25,071 nt of DNA from Veillonella sp. (GTDB taxonomy: Bacteria; Bacillota; Negativicutes; Veillonellales; Veillonellaceae). The notes below the pieces were generated by a model. That model ran no database searches. It saw only the letters and a list, made by a program, of their open reading frames with translations, and was not told the origin of the DNA. Shown here one piece after another: positions 6,487 through 14,483 of the stretch (position 1 is its first letter; the number at the start of each line of letters is the position of its first letter). The translations under genes and the position numbers were made by a program. Location: the NCBI RefSeq assembly GCF_015058545.1, contig NZ_SVCB01000063.1:1-25071 (forward strand), written 5' to 3'.

Positions 6487-7918
6487 CCGAAAGCGACTTC
6501 TGCCGTTCGCGAAGCGCTTTGTGCAAAGAAATCTCCTTTTTGCGATCCAAATAGCTTCTGGCAATAATGTGGGCAATGGCTACACCGATGGCAATACAAA
6601 TTATGGTGAAGACCCCGGTAATCCCGCTGCGCAAGGCGAATAGCAGATTATCCGGAGTAAGCGAATTAATGGTGAGCAAGCCGAACAAGAAACGATATAA
6701 GAGTACGCCCGGAATCAGTGGAATTACGGACGGAATCGATAAAATCAAAGGAGCCGTTCGCAATAATTTATATGTTTTTAAGGCTATTAAACCAATGATG
6801 GCGGATGCCACAAAGCTGGCGCCGACGATGGTAAAACCGAAATCCACTATGAGTATGTTCCGCGTAATGACGCTGATGGTACCGCCTATAGCGATTACCC
6901 AAAGTAGCCGATACGGTGTATTAAAAATAGTGGCAAAACTTACCGCCCCAATGGCAGCGGCGATTGCCTGAATCGGTGTAACTACAACCGGTGTAATATT
7001 TAGGTGGGTAAAGGTGGAGACATGGTCGAAATATAGAGCCATGGCGATACCGACGGACATGCTGCTAACGATTAAAAGCGTATGCATGGCCCTTGTCATA
7101 CCGGATACAATATGGTTATTAATCATATCATCTACAGCGTTGATCAGAGGGACGCCGGGAATCAGAAAGAGGGTACAACTGACCATAGCATACACGATGC
7201 TGCCTGATTCAAAGGTGGTATTAATCAGATTGGCTGTAAATGTGGCGGCAAAGGAGGCCGCTACGATGCCAAAATAAAAGTTGATTTGATAGTGATGACA
7301 AATGTAGCGGGTTATAAAACCGATGACCGCACAGATGACGGTTACTAAGGCGGCTAACCAAGTGGCACCGAATAAAATGCTGAAGGCACCGCACGCAAGA
7401 CCTGCTGCCAGACCGAGTAGGGGCGTCGGATATTTAGGCGGTGCGGCCTTAATCGTTTTCAAATGATCTTCGAATTCATCGAGACTGTAATTATTTTCAA
7501 TGGCTTTCCAGGTTAATTTAGAAAGTGTTGAAAGTATGGTCATATTCACCCCATGTAACGGTGTTTTGCGAAAAACCGTATAAGAGTGCTTTTCATCATT
7601 AATGTTCAACATTAAGGTCATATAGGTTATGTGAATATGAACAAATTGAGGTGGAATGCCCATGTAAGAGGCGGCGCGCATCATATCACGTTGAATGTGA
7701 TTGGTGTTGGCGCCGTTTTGCATGAGTAACTGACCGTAGTCAAGGAGGAGTTCCATTTTACGGTGAATCGCTACAAACGGTTCGCACATAATTTGAAACT
7801 CGGAAGGACCTCGGGAGCAGTGTTTATCATGTTTTATTTGATGTTGATGACTGCGCGACCTGGTAGTTCCGTGAGAGCGTGAGCCGTGAGTCGTATGCGG
7901 TGTTTTCTCTATGCTCAT
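6482..7918 (-). CDS. ThrE-family threonine/serine exporter-like membrane protein
   Basis: A 478-residue protein combining both halves of the ThrE family (PF06738-like then PF12821-like), expected in the inner membrane. The soluble N-terminal part carries the family motif LLDYGQLLMQNGANTNHIQRD region (about residues 60-80). After it come roughly nine to ten hydrophobic segments, starting near PLLGLAAGLACGAFSILFG. Fused two-half versions occur alongside split YjjP/YjjB-type pairs. I chose the ATG at 7918, preceded by AAAGGA about 9 bases upstream, over the ATG at 7966, which has no ribosome binding site. The first 45 residues are rich in His, Ser and Arg, which is unusual. The stop codon lies within the terminal arm of a palindromic element. 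Substrate is inferred from the family only. Confidence 0.85.
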   Translation of the reverse strand: MSIEKTPHTTHGSRSHGTTRSRSHQHQIKHDKHCSRGPSEFQIMCEPFVAIHRKMELLLDYGQLLMQNGANTNHIQRDMMRAASYMGIPPQFVHIHITYMTLMLNINDEKHSYTVFRKTPLHGVNMTILSTLSKLTWKAIENNYSLDEFEDHLKTIKAAPPKYPTPLLGLAAGLACGAFSILFGATWLAALVTVICAVIGFITRYICHHYQINFYFGIVAASFAATFTANLINTTFESGSIVYAMVSCTLFLIPGVPLINAVDDMINNHIVSGMTRAMHTLLIVSSMSVGIAMALYFDHVSTFTHLNITPVVVTPIQAIAAAIGAVSFATIFNTPYRLLWVIAIGGTISVITRNILIVDFGFTIVGASFVASAIIGLIALKTYKLLRTAPLILSIPSVIPLIPGVLLYRFLFGLLTINSLTPDNLLFALRSGITGVFTIICIAIGVAIAHIIARSYLDRKKEISLHKALRERQKSLSE

Positions 7919-8014
7919 AGAATTAGTCCTTTCTATAGTAAGCATGTAAGGGGTTAATTTAATCATTTTATCTGTCTAAGTATAGTATAGCAGATGTAAG
8001 CATTATTTTTGACT

Positions 8015-8033
8015 GATATAGATAATTATCATA
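8015..8033. promoter_or_regulatory. Possible Fur box upstream of the exporter gene
   Basis: GATATAGATAATTATCATA matches the 19-base Fur consensus at 14 positions. It lies about 25 bases upstream of two overlapping TATACT -10 candidates for the minus strand (7979-7984 and 7984-7989). The sequence is A/T-rich, so a chance match is possible, and no convincing -35 was found. Confidence 0.3.
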
Positions 8034-8154
8034 AATGATGAAAAAAGATTGCATTCACATGAAGTAAATGAATACTGAAAACCGGAGTCTTTCTGCGTTA
8101 GAGAGGCAATGCACCAAAAAGAGCCGGTGTGCCGAAAACGAGACTGTAGAGGAT

Positions 8155-8263
8155 CAAAAGTGGGGGCGGCTGTATCCCAAAAAGTGGTGCTGCTGCGTTC
8201 CAAAAAGTGGGGGATTTTTAGCAAGGGCTGAAGGTTTTGAAAATAATCGGTGTCAAAAAGTGG
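8155..8263 (+). repeat. Four dispersed CAAAAAGTGG motifs upstream of mraZ
   Basis: Copies occur at 8155-8163 (CAAAAGTGG), 8178-8187, 8201-8210 and 8254-8263 (CAAAAAGTGG). The first three are spaced 23-24 bases apart and the last 53 bases further. A weaker GAAGTGG lies near 8297-8303. The core AAAGTGG resembles the direct repeats bound by MraZ proteins in some bacteria, but the copies sit 265 bases or more from mraZ, so the function is uncertain. They could be remnants of a dispersed repeat. Confidence 0.6.
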
Positions 8264-8363
8264 TATTTGTCACTGATTTTTTATTTGTGGTGGTGCGAAG
8301 TGGAGGACCTCAAAAAATAAAACCTTATTTTTTCGCACATATCAACTAAAAGAGAGAACAAAA

Positions 8364-8392
8364 AATCGTAATAGTGGAGCCAATTTACGATT
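8364..8392. promoter_or_regulatory. Inverted repeat AATCGTAA...TTACGATT
   Basis: Perfect 8-bp arms (8364-8371 and 8385-8392) around a 13-base centre containing AGTGG, in the A/T-rich leader of mraZ. It could be an operator or an RNA hairpin without a T-run. No regulator can be named. Confidence 0.4.
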
Positions 8393-8447
8393 AAATGTTT
8401 GGTTAAAAGATTTTTTTGCTAAATTTCGCTAAAATTTGCAGATTTTA

Positions 8448-8477
8448 TTGTTATTAAGTGGGGGAATGTGGTAGAAT
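8448..8477 (+). promoter_or_regulatory. Candidate dcw promoter upstream of mraZ
   Basis: TTGTTA (8448-8453) and TAGAAT (8472-8477) are separated by 18 bp, about 50 bases before the mraZ start. It overlaps the first two MraZ boxes, an arrangement suited to autorepression. Confidence 0.5.
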
Positions 8478-8514
8478 TTACCATATAGTGGTAGATAAGA
8501 TAGGGAAAGTGTAA
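8458..8514 (+). promoter_or_regulatory. Probable MraZ operator: phased GTGGGG/GTGGTA repeats
   Basis: GTGGGG at 8458, GTGGTA at 8468, GTGGTA at 8488 and GTGTAA at 8509 start at intervals of 10, 20 and 21 bases, that is, on one face of the helix. MraZ of E. coli binds TGGG-type direct repeats with a 10-base period upstream of its own gene and represses the dcw operon. The position just upstream of mraZ fits that model. Confidence 0.6.
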
Positions 8515-8528
8515 AAGGAGGTGAGACA

Positions 8529-8963
8529 ATGATGTTCATGGGTGAATATTCACATACCATTGATACGAAGGGACGCTTAATTATTCCTGCAAAATTGCGC
8601 GAACAATTAGGCGAAACCTGTATTATGTCCAAGAGCTACGATAATTGTCTCGCCATTTATACGACCGAAGTATTTACCGCCAAGGCCATGCAGATGATGA
8701 AGCAACCGAACAACAAAGCCGGTGTTCGTGGGCTTAAACGTCAACTTTTTGCCAATGCTACCGAGTTGGAATTCGATCGCCAAGGTCGTATTTTGGTACC
8801 GGCTACACTGCGTGAATTTGCCAAACTTCAAAAAGAAGTGATGGTACTCGGTATCGGGGATCACGTAGAAATTTGGAACCGTGAACATTGGTTGGCTTAC
8901 CAGGAAGACATGGATGATAATATGGAACAATTATCGGAAAACATGGAAGATTTCTTCTTGTAA
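8529..8963 (+). CDS. mraZ: Transcriptional regulator MraZ
   Basis: First gene of the dcw cluster, a ring-forming DNA-binding protein that represses its own operon. At 144 residues it has the normal length and two AbrB/SpoVT-like half-domains, each with the DxxGRxxxPxxLRE signature: DTKGRLIIPAKLRE near residue 14 and DRQGRILVPATLRE near 82. The start MMFMGEYSHTID matches the family's MFMGEY opening. AGGAGG at 8516-8521 favours the ATG at 8529, though the ATG at 8532 is also possible. The acidic, Met-rich C-terminal tail (about 120-144) is less conserved. Phased GTGG repeats immediately upstream are its likely operator. Confidence 0.95.
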   Translation: MMFMGEYSHTIDTKGRLIIPAKLREQLGETCIMSKSYDNCLAIYTTEVFTAKAMQMMKQPNNKAGVRGLKRQLFANATELEFDRQGRILVPATLREFAKLQKEVMVLGIGDHVEIWNREHWLAYQEDMDDNMEQLSENMEDFFL

Positions 8964-9008
8964 TTTAAGGGTTAAGACATAATTTGAAAGTCGGAAAGGA
9001 GCGGACCC

Positions 9009-9941
9009 ATGGAATTTCATCATGTAAGCGTATTGCTTAACGAAACAGTGAACGCTGTATTAACGAATCCCCATGGGATTTACGTGGATTGCACGCTGGG
9101 CGGAGCCGGTCATGCTCATGCGTTAGGCGAGCAATTGGCCGCTGACGGTTTACTCATCGGACTCGATCAAGATGAAGTAGCGTTGGCGACCGCGACGGAA
9201 CGATTAAGAGATTTGAAATGCCAAGTTATGACGATTCCCACTAATTTCAAAGATTTAAAAACGGCCCTTACGAGCCGCGGCATTACGGAAGTAGACGGGT
9301 TTATCTTTGATTTAGGCGTTTCAAGCTATCAGCTGGATACAGCCGAACGAGGGTTTTCCTACATGCAGGACGGTCCTTTGGACATGCGCATGGATAGGCA
9401 GGGGAACTTGACGGCTCAGGATGTAGTCAATGGCTACAGTGAAGCTGACTTGGTGCGAATCATTCAGGATTATGGGGAAGAGCGATGGGCGAAACGAATT
9501 GCACAATTCATAGTAGCGGCTCGTTCTGAAAAACCGATTACTACCACCGGTGAATTAACCAAAATTATTAAACAAGCCATTCCCGCCGGGGCACGCCGTG
9601 AAGGTCCGCATCCGGCCAAACGAACATTTCAGGCTATCCGCATTGAAGTGAATCAGGAATTGGCTATTTTAAAAGATAGTTTTAAAGATGCAGTGGATTT
9701 ATTAAAACCGGGCGGTCGCATCGGTGTTATTACCTTCCACTCATTAGAGGATAGAATTACGAAGCAGACCTTTAAGGAGTTGAGTACCGGATGTATTTGT
9801 CCGCCGGAACTGCCGGTCTGTGTTTGCCATCATGTGGCAGTCGTAAAAGCAAGAAATAAGGCGATTGAGCCCGGCAATGAAGAAGTAACAGCGAATCCGC
9901 GAGCACGGAGTGCCAAGTTACGCGTAGCCGAGAAGGTATAG
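9009..9941 (+). CDS. rsmH: 16S rRNA (cytosine(1402)-N(4))-methyltransferase RsmH
   Basis: SAM-dependent enzyme (also called MraW) that N4-methylates C1402 in the decoding centre of 16S rRNA. The 310-residue length is normal. The family start HHVSVLLNETV, the SAM-binding YVDCTLGGAGHA (about residues 26-37), the FDLGVSSYQLD segment (about 100-110), GFSYMQDGPLDMRMD, and the KRTFQAIRIEVNQEL and ITFHSLEDR motifs are all present. AAGGAG lies about 8 bases upstream of the ATG. It follows mraZ by 45 bases and is probably in the same transcript. Confidence 0.96.
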   Translation: MEFHHVSVLLNETVNAVLTNPHGIYVDCTLGGAGHAHALGEQLAADGLLIGLDQDEVALATATERLRDLKCQVMTIPTNFKDLKTALTSRGITEVDGFIFDLGVSSYQLDTAERGFSYMQDGPLDMRMDRQGNLTAQDVVNGYSEADLVRIIQDYGEERWAKRIAQFIVAARSEKPITTTGELTKIIKQAIPAGARREGPHPAKRTFQAIRIEVNQELAILKDSFKDAVDLLKPGGRIGVITFHSLEDRITKQTFKELSTGCICPPELPVCVCHHVAVVKARNKAIEPGNEEVTANPRARSAKLRVAEKV

Positions 9942-9960
9942 ATAACGGGAGGTTGATTAT

Positions 9961-10377
9961 ATGTTAGCGAGAAAGACAGTTGGTGTACGTGTTGCACAAC
10001 CGACGGCGAGACCATATATACCAACACCAACACGTAGAGCGAAGCAGGTTGGTGTATTTAGTAACGCGTCGCCGGAATTGAAACAAATTTTAGTGTTATT
10101 AGCTATGGTGGGTGTTGTAGGTGCTACTGTTTTGGGAGGCCGTGTGGTGAAAGCCGGTGCCGGTTATGAATTGGTAAGCATGCAACAACAAGTTGTTCAA
10201 TTGACTAGAGATAATGAAGAGTTGAGTCTGGAAGTGGCGGAATTGAAATCACCTACACGGATTCAACAGATTGCGCAAGATAAATTGGGAATGGTTTTGC
10301 CCGATGCTTTTGTGTACAACAGCAAAGGTACTACTGTAGAACGTGATGTGAATGTATCTGCACGCATCAGGGACTAA
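9961..10377 (+). CDS. ftsL: Cell division protein FtsL
   Basis: A 138-residue bitopic protein in the slot between rsmH and the mur genes. It has a basic, Thr/Pro/Arg-rich cytoplasmic N-terminus (about 1-35), one membrane segment (about 41-60) and an extracytoplasmic coiled coil (about 68-97) ending in the family-like TRIQQIAQDKLGMVLPD. FtsL forms a trimer with FtsQ/DivIB and FtsB/DivIC that activates septal wall synthesis. GGGAGG about 8 bases upstream supports the ATG at 9961. Sequence conservation is low as usual for FtsL; the call relies on topology, the LGM motif and position. The transpeptidase gene that normally follows is absent. Confidence 0.88.
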   Translation: MLARKTVGVRVAQPTARPYIPTPTRRAKQVGVFSNASPELKQILVLLAMVGVVGATVLGGRVVKAGAGYELVSMQQQVVQLTRDNEELSLEVAELKSPTRIQQIAQDKLGMVLPDAFVYNSKGTTVERDVNVSARIRD

Positions 10378-10388
10378 ACTACGGTATG

Positions 10389-10413
10389 AGGCAGCTCCGG
10401 ACGTGAGCTGCTT
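10389..10413 (+). promoter_or_regulatory. Hairpin in the ftsL-murE spacer
   Basis: Perfect 7-bp arms GCAGCTC (10391-10397) and GAGCTGC (10405-10411), extendable by two more pairs including a G-U. Only TTTCCTT follows, so it is at most a weak terminator or attenuator. It sits where ftsI would normally be. Confidence 0.45.
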
Positions 10414-10438
10414 TCCTTGTTTGAGATGGAGGAATATT

Positions 10439-11923
10439 GTGAAAACAGTACAAGAATTAATCAATGTGATAAGCGGCGTAAGCGTCAAAGGAGCTACCGA
10501 TACAGTTATCAGCCATATTACGGCGGATTCACGCGAAGTAAAACAGGGCAGTTTGTTTATCTGCCTTACCGGTGCTCATGTAAATGGTCATGATTATGTA
10601 CAAAAAGCCGTTGAAGCCGGTGCGGTAGCTATATTGGCGTCAGAACCGATTGATGTACCGGCTACGGTAAGTGTACTGACCGTTGACGATACACGAATCG
10701 CTATGCAGCAATGTGTACCGTTTTTTTATGACTATCCCGGTTGTAAGATGCGCATGATTGGGGTAACCGGTACAAACGGTAAAACCACAACGACCCACAT
10801 TATCGGCCATATCTTACGAGCCCAGGGGCACAAAGTGGGGATTATCGGTACGGTTCACGTAGTTATTGGCGATAAAACCTATCCGATTCACAATACGACG
10901 CCTGATGTAGTTGATTTACAGCACATCTTGTCGCAAATGGTAGCCGAAGGGGTAACTCATTGTATTATGGAAGTATCCTCGCACGCCTTGGCGCTTAACC
11001 GAGTAGCCGGCGTGGAATACGACACAGCTGTTTTCACAAATTTGACACAAGACCATCTCGATTTCCATAAAACCTTTGAAAATTACCTGGCCGCCAAATG
11101 TAAATTGTTTGAACAGGTAAGCGCACCAAATCAACATAAGCAAAATAAAGGGGCTGTCATTAATATCGATGATCCTTACGGAGAACGGGTTATGGCGAAA
11201 AACTCCGCACCGCTCATTACGTACGGCACTAAAGGGAAAGGTACCTTGGAAGGTGAAAACCTTACCATTACGGCTAAGACGAGTGCCTATGATATTGTGT
11301 ATGAAGGTAAAGAATATCCGATTCACATGCGTATTACCGGTCTTTTCAATGTGTACAATACCTTGGCGGCCATCGGTGCTTGTCTCTTTGAAGGCGTGAA
11401 GATGGAAGCCATTATTGAAGCATTGAGCGATTTCACGGCAGTACCGGGCCGTTTTGAGTTGGTAGAAGAAGGTCAGCCGTTCGCCGTTGTTGTGGATTAT
11501 GCGCATACACCGGACGGTTTGGAAAATATCCTGCAAACAGCTCAAAAAATTGTGGAGCGTCACATTATCGTAGTATTTGGCTGCGGTGGTGACCGTGATG
11601 CCACGAAGCGTCCGATTATGGGGCGTATAGCCGCGCAGTATGGTGATGAAATCTTCGTAACTTCCGACAATCCGCGTACAGAAGATCCGGAACAAATCGT
11701 AGCTCAAGTGGCAGAAGGTGTAAAAGAAGGTTTGCGGGAAGGTTCGGTATATTCCGTTATTACGGATCGCCGCAGCGCCATTCATGCCGCTATCAAGGAT
11801 GCTAAAGCAGGTGATGTGGTAATCATAGCCGGCAAGGGCCATGAAGATTATCAGATTTTAAAAGATAAAACGATTCATTTTGACGATCGGGAAGTAGCCC
11901 GTGAAGCATTAAAGGAGAGATAA
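10439..11923 (+). CDS. murE: UDP-MurNAc-L-Ala-D-Glu:meso-diaminopimelate ligase MurE
   Basis: Cytoplasmic ATP-dependent ligase adding the third residue of the peptidoglycan stem peptide. I chose the GTG at 10439 (494 aa) because GGAGG at 10428-10432 is correctly spaced and MKTVQEL suits the family; an upstream ATG at 10352 overlaps ftsL. Visible motifs are SREVKQGSLFICLTG, the P-loop GTNGKTTT (from residue 111), NLTQDHLDFH, DYAHTPDGLENIL and GCGGDRDATKRPIMG. The DNPR motif at residues 410-413 is the signature of enzymes using meso-diaminopimelate rather than lysine. It begins an uninterrupted run of wall-precursor genes. Confidence 0.96.
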   Translation: MKTVQELINVISGVSVKGATDTVISHITADSREVKQGSLFICLTGAHVNGHDYVQKAVEAGAVAILASEPIDVPATVSVLTVDDTRIAMQQCVPFFYDYPGCKMRMIGVTGTNGKTTTTHIIGHILRAQGHKVGIIGTVHVVIGDKTYPIHNTTPDVVDLQHILSQMVAEGVTHCIMEVSSHALALNRVAGVEYDTAVFTNLTQDHLDFHKTFENYLAAKCKLFEQVSAPNQHKQNKGAVINIDDPYGERVMAKNSAPLITYGTKGKGTLEGENLTITAKTSAYDIVYEGKEYPIHMRITGLFNVYNTLAAIGACLFEGVKMEAIIEALSDFTAVPGRFELVEEGQPFAVVVDYAHTPDGLENILQTAQKIVERHIIVVFGCGGDRDATKRPIMGRIAAQYGDEIFVTSDNPRTEDPEQIVAQVAEGVKEGLREGSVYSVITDRRSAIHAAIKDAKAGDVVIIAGKGHEDYQILKDKTIHFDDREVAREALKER

Positions 11924-11925
11924 AA

Positions 11926-13302
11926 ATGGCAGAGTTTACGCTCCGGGAGGTGTTGACCGTAACAGGCGGTACCTACAACGGGAAAGCAAGTGAAACAACA
12001 GTATTTACTAATGTATCCACCGATACACGTACCATTGAAGAAGGTTCGCTATTTGTTGCTTTGACGGGTGACACTTTTGACGGGCATGATTTTTTGCCGC
12101 AAGCAAAGGCCAACGGAGCGCTCGGTGCCTTGGTAAAGCCGGGGCATACTGCCAAAGATCTCATCTGCATTGAAGTAGCATCGCCTCTATTGGCGTATCA
12201 GCAATTGGCTAATTATCATCGTCGTCGTTTTGATATTCCCGTAGTGGCTGTTACCGGTTCATCCGGTAAAACTACAACGAAGGAAATGATTGCCGCTGTA
12301 CTTGGCAGTAAGTTTAATGTTCTTAAAACCGAAAAGAATTTTAATAATGAAATCGGTTTGCCGAAAACATTGTTGCAACTTACCGCCGACCATGAAGCTT
12401 GTGTGGTGGAAATGGGGATGCGCGGCCTCGGTCAAATTGATGAATTGGCTCGTATCGCCGAACCGACGGTAGGCGTGATTACGAATGTAGGCAATAGTCA
12501 TATTGAACTCCTAGGGTCTCGTGAAAACATCGCCAAAGCTAAGAGCGAATTGATTCAGCATATTCCGGCTGACGGAACGGCTATTTTAAATGAAGATGAT
12601 GAATTTGTTCGTCAGATGGGGAATTTGACCGATGGCAAAATCATCTATTACGGCATCAAAGAAAAGGCTACCATTTCAGGTTTCAAATTGCGTTATAAAA
12701 AAGATGGTATCAAATTTACTTGCCGCAGTTTTGATGAAGTATTCGATGTATTCTTGCCGATGATTGGGGAACACAATGTATATGACGCCTTAGCGGCTAT
12801 TGCGGTAGGCCGTTCCTTGGGTGTATCTTCACAGAAAATCGCCAAGGCCTTGGGTTCGTTTAAAGGCATGCCGATGCGCCAGGAAATTGTTTCTTTTGGT
12901 GACTTCGTTGTCCTTAATGACGCCTATAATGCCAATCCTATGTCTATGGCCGAATCGATTAAAGCCTTGGGGCAGCTCGACGGTAAACGAAAAATCGCCA
13001 TGCTCGGTGATATGCTTGAACTCGGTGAGTTTTCTGAAGAACATCATCGCGAAATCGGTCGTTTACTGGTGGCGGAAGGTTACGATCAAGTATATACTTT
13101 TGGTGAGGCCGCAAAATTTATTGCTCGTGAAGCGAAAGCGGCCGGCATTCGCATAGCTAAAATTTGCGACAGCCATTTAGATATGGTTAATGTATATTGC
13201 GATGTGCGCGCTAAAGGGGATGTCATTTTAGTTAAAGGCTCCCGTGGCCTTCGCATGGAACGGGTAGTCAATGAATTTGAAGACCGTGAGGCACTTCAAT
13301 AA
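11926..13302 (+). CDS. murF: UDP-MurNAc-tripeptide:D-Ala-D-Ala ligase MurF
   Basis: Adds the D-Ala-D-Ala dipeptide to the UDP-MurNAc-tripeptide in the cytoplasm. The 458-residue length is normal. It shows STDTRTIEEGSLFVALTG, the P-loop GSSGKTTTKEMI (about residue 111), TEKNFNNEIGLP, VVEMGMRGLGQI, ITNVGNSHIELLGS and NDAYNANPMSMAESIKAL, all typical of MurF. AAAGGAGA precedes the ATG, and it follows murE by 2 bases, implying coupled translation. Confidence 0.96.
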   Translation: MAEFTLREVLTVTGGTYNGKASETTVFTNVSTDTRTIEEGSLFVALTGDTFDGHDFLPQAKANGALGALVKPGHTAKDLICIEVASPLLAYQQLANYHRRRFDIPVVAVTGSSGKTTTKEMIAAVLGSKFNVLKTEKNFNNEIGLPKTLLQLTADHEACVVEMGMRGLGQIDELARIAEPTVGVITNVGNSHIELLGSRENIAKAKSELIQHIPADGTAILNEDDEFVRQMGNLTDGKIIYYGIKEKATISGFKLRYKKDGIKFTCRSFDEVFDVFLPMIGEHNVYDALAAIAVGRSLGVSSQKIAKALGSFKGMPMRQEIVSFGDFVVLNDAYNANPMSMAESIKALGQLDGKRKIAMLGDMLELGEFSEEHHREIGRLLVAEGYDQVYTFGEAAKFIAREAKAAGIRIAKICDSHLDMVNVYCDVRAKGDVILVKGSRGLRMERVVNEFEDREALQ

Positions 13303-13508
13303 AGACGTTTGTCCGGTTGTGGTAGTTTGTAGCCGAAGTTTTTCAAAAAAACGAGAATTATATTTGCATTACAGCCTTATATGTACTACCATAGATAGCG
13401 GCTTTGTTTTTCTATAAAGCTAAAGCAGATAACAAATCTGTAAAACCATGTAAAAATAGTGAGTTAATCGGCTTAATAAAGGCCGTAATGTAAGGAGCGA
13501 TAGTTCGA
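13303..13508. other. Unusual 206-bp gap between murF and mraY
   Basis: The largest spacer between mraZ and sbp. No convincing frame is present. TGGTAGT near 13319 and ACTACCA near 13384 form distant inverted arms. I see no strong promoter; a weak internal one is possible. Confidence 0.5.
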
Positions 13509-14471
13509 ATGACCATGCAATTATTATTCGCGTTTATTACCTCCTTGGTAATAACGTTAATACTCGGAAAAATAGGAATACCGTTGTTACGGCAGTTACA
13601 TGCACAACAAAGCATACGTGAAGACGGGCCGCAAGCCCATTTAGCTAAGGCGGGTACCCCTACGATGGGTGGTATTTTCATGCTTTTGGCGATGGTGATA
13701 ACAGTTCTTGTATTTGCACCGTTTCAAGTGGCTACGTGGGTATTGTTGTTTTTGACATTAGGTCATGGCCTGTTGGGCTTCTTAGATGATTTTATTAAGT
13801 CTGTGAAAAAACGTAATTTAGGTCTTACGGCTAAACAGAAATTATTGGGACAGATTATTATGTCTGCCGTATTCTGCTATATTGCAACGGAAGTGATGGT
13901 AATTCCTACCACCGTCTGGGTTCCGTTTGTAAATACGACTTTTGATTTAGGCATGATGTACTATGTATTGGTCTTCATCATTATTGTGGGGACTACGAAT
14001 GCCGTTAACTTGACCGACGGTCTTGACGGTTTGGCAGCCGGTACGTCGGCGGCTGCGGCTATTGCCTACACCGTTATCGGCATGCTGGCGTTACAGCCGA
14101 GCGTATCCTTCTTCGGTATTGCCCTTTGCGGTGCTGTACTGGGGTTCTTATATTTCAACTCTAATCCGGCTAAGGTGTTCATGGGTGATACCGGTTCCTT
14201 GGCCTTGGGTGGTGCCTTTGCGGGGATGGCTATTTTAACTAAAACGGAATTATTGCTCATTATTATCGGCGGTATTTTCGTAATGGAAGCGTTGTCTGTT
14301 ATTATTCAGGTTGTGTCCTTTAAAACACGTGGTGTACGCGTTTTCAAAATGAGTCCGATTCATCATCATTTCGAATTGTCCGGTTGGAGTGAGCAAAAAG
14401 TGGTAAGCCGTTTCTGGCTTGGCAGTTGCTTGTTTGCCGTATGTGGTTTGTTAATTTATGTAATGCGATAG
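13509..14471 (+). CDS. mraY: Phospho-N-acetylmuramoyl-pentapeptide transferase MraY
   Basis: Integral membrane enzyme that transfers phospho-MurNAc-pentapeptide to undecaprenyl phosphate, forming lipid I. The 320-residue protein has about ten membrane segments and the conserved catalytic loops: LGFLDDFIK with the paired Asp residues (about 93), NAVNLTDGLDGLA (about 162), FMGDTGSLALGG (about 228) and the MSPIHHHFEL histidine motif (about 286). AAGGAG at 13492-13497 lies 11 bases before the ATG. It is slightly shorter than Gram-negative MraY but normal for Firmicutes. Confidence 0.96.
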   Translation: MTMQLLFAFITSLVITLILGKIGIPLLRQLHAQQSIREDGPQAHLAKAGTPTMGGIFMLLAMVITVLVFAPFQVATWVLLFLTLGHGLLGFLDDFIKSVKKRNLGLTAKQKLLGQIIMSAVFCYIATEVMVIPTTVWVPFVNTTFDLGMMYYVLVFIIIVGTTNAVNLTDGLDGLAAGTSAAAAIAYTVIGMLALQPSVSFFGIALCGAVLGFLYFNSNPAKVFMGDTGSLALGGAFAGMAILTKTELLLIIIGGIFVMEALSVIIQVVSFKTRGVRVFKMSPIHHHFELSGWSEQKVVSRFWLGSCLFAVCGLLIYVMR

Positions 14472-14483
14472 GTAGGCGTAATC

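Larger units (their letters stand above)
7967..8528. other. Intergenic region between the divergent exporter and mraZ genes
   Basis: About 560 bases without a convincing gene. It contains the possible exporter promoter and Fur-like site, four CAAAAAGTGG-type repeats, an 8-bp dyad and the mraZ promoter with MraZ boxes, each listed separately. A 93-codon frame at 8068-8349 has no ribosome binding site, and its composition follows the repeats, so I did not call it a gene. Confidence 0.7.

Noticed and set aside
6567..7277. Plus-strand frames of 134 and 87 codons across the exporter gene
   Set aside because: They mirror the hydrophobic codons of the minus-strand exporter and lack ribosome binding sites.
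8155..8263. DnaA-box cluster or replication origin
   Set aside because: The motif CAAAAAGTGG does not match TTATCCACA, and no dnaA or dnaN gene is near.
8068..8349. 93-codon plus-strand frame between the exporter and mraZ genes
   Set aside because: No ribosome binding site, odd composition (KKWCCCVPKSGG) created by the CAAAAAGTGG repeats, and no recognisable domain.
10352..10438. Upstream start for murE at 10352
   Set aside because: It overlaps ftsL and gives an unrelated 29-residue extension; the GTG at 10439 has a clear ribosome binding site.
10916..11842. 308-codon minus-strand frame opposite murE
   Set aside because: It is antisense to a fully conserved murE, has low-quality composition and no ribosome binding site.
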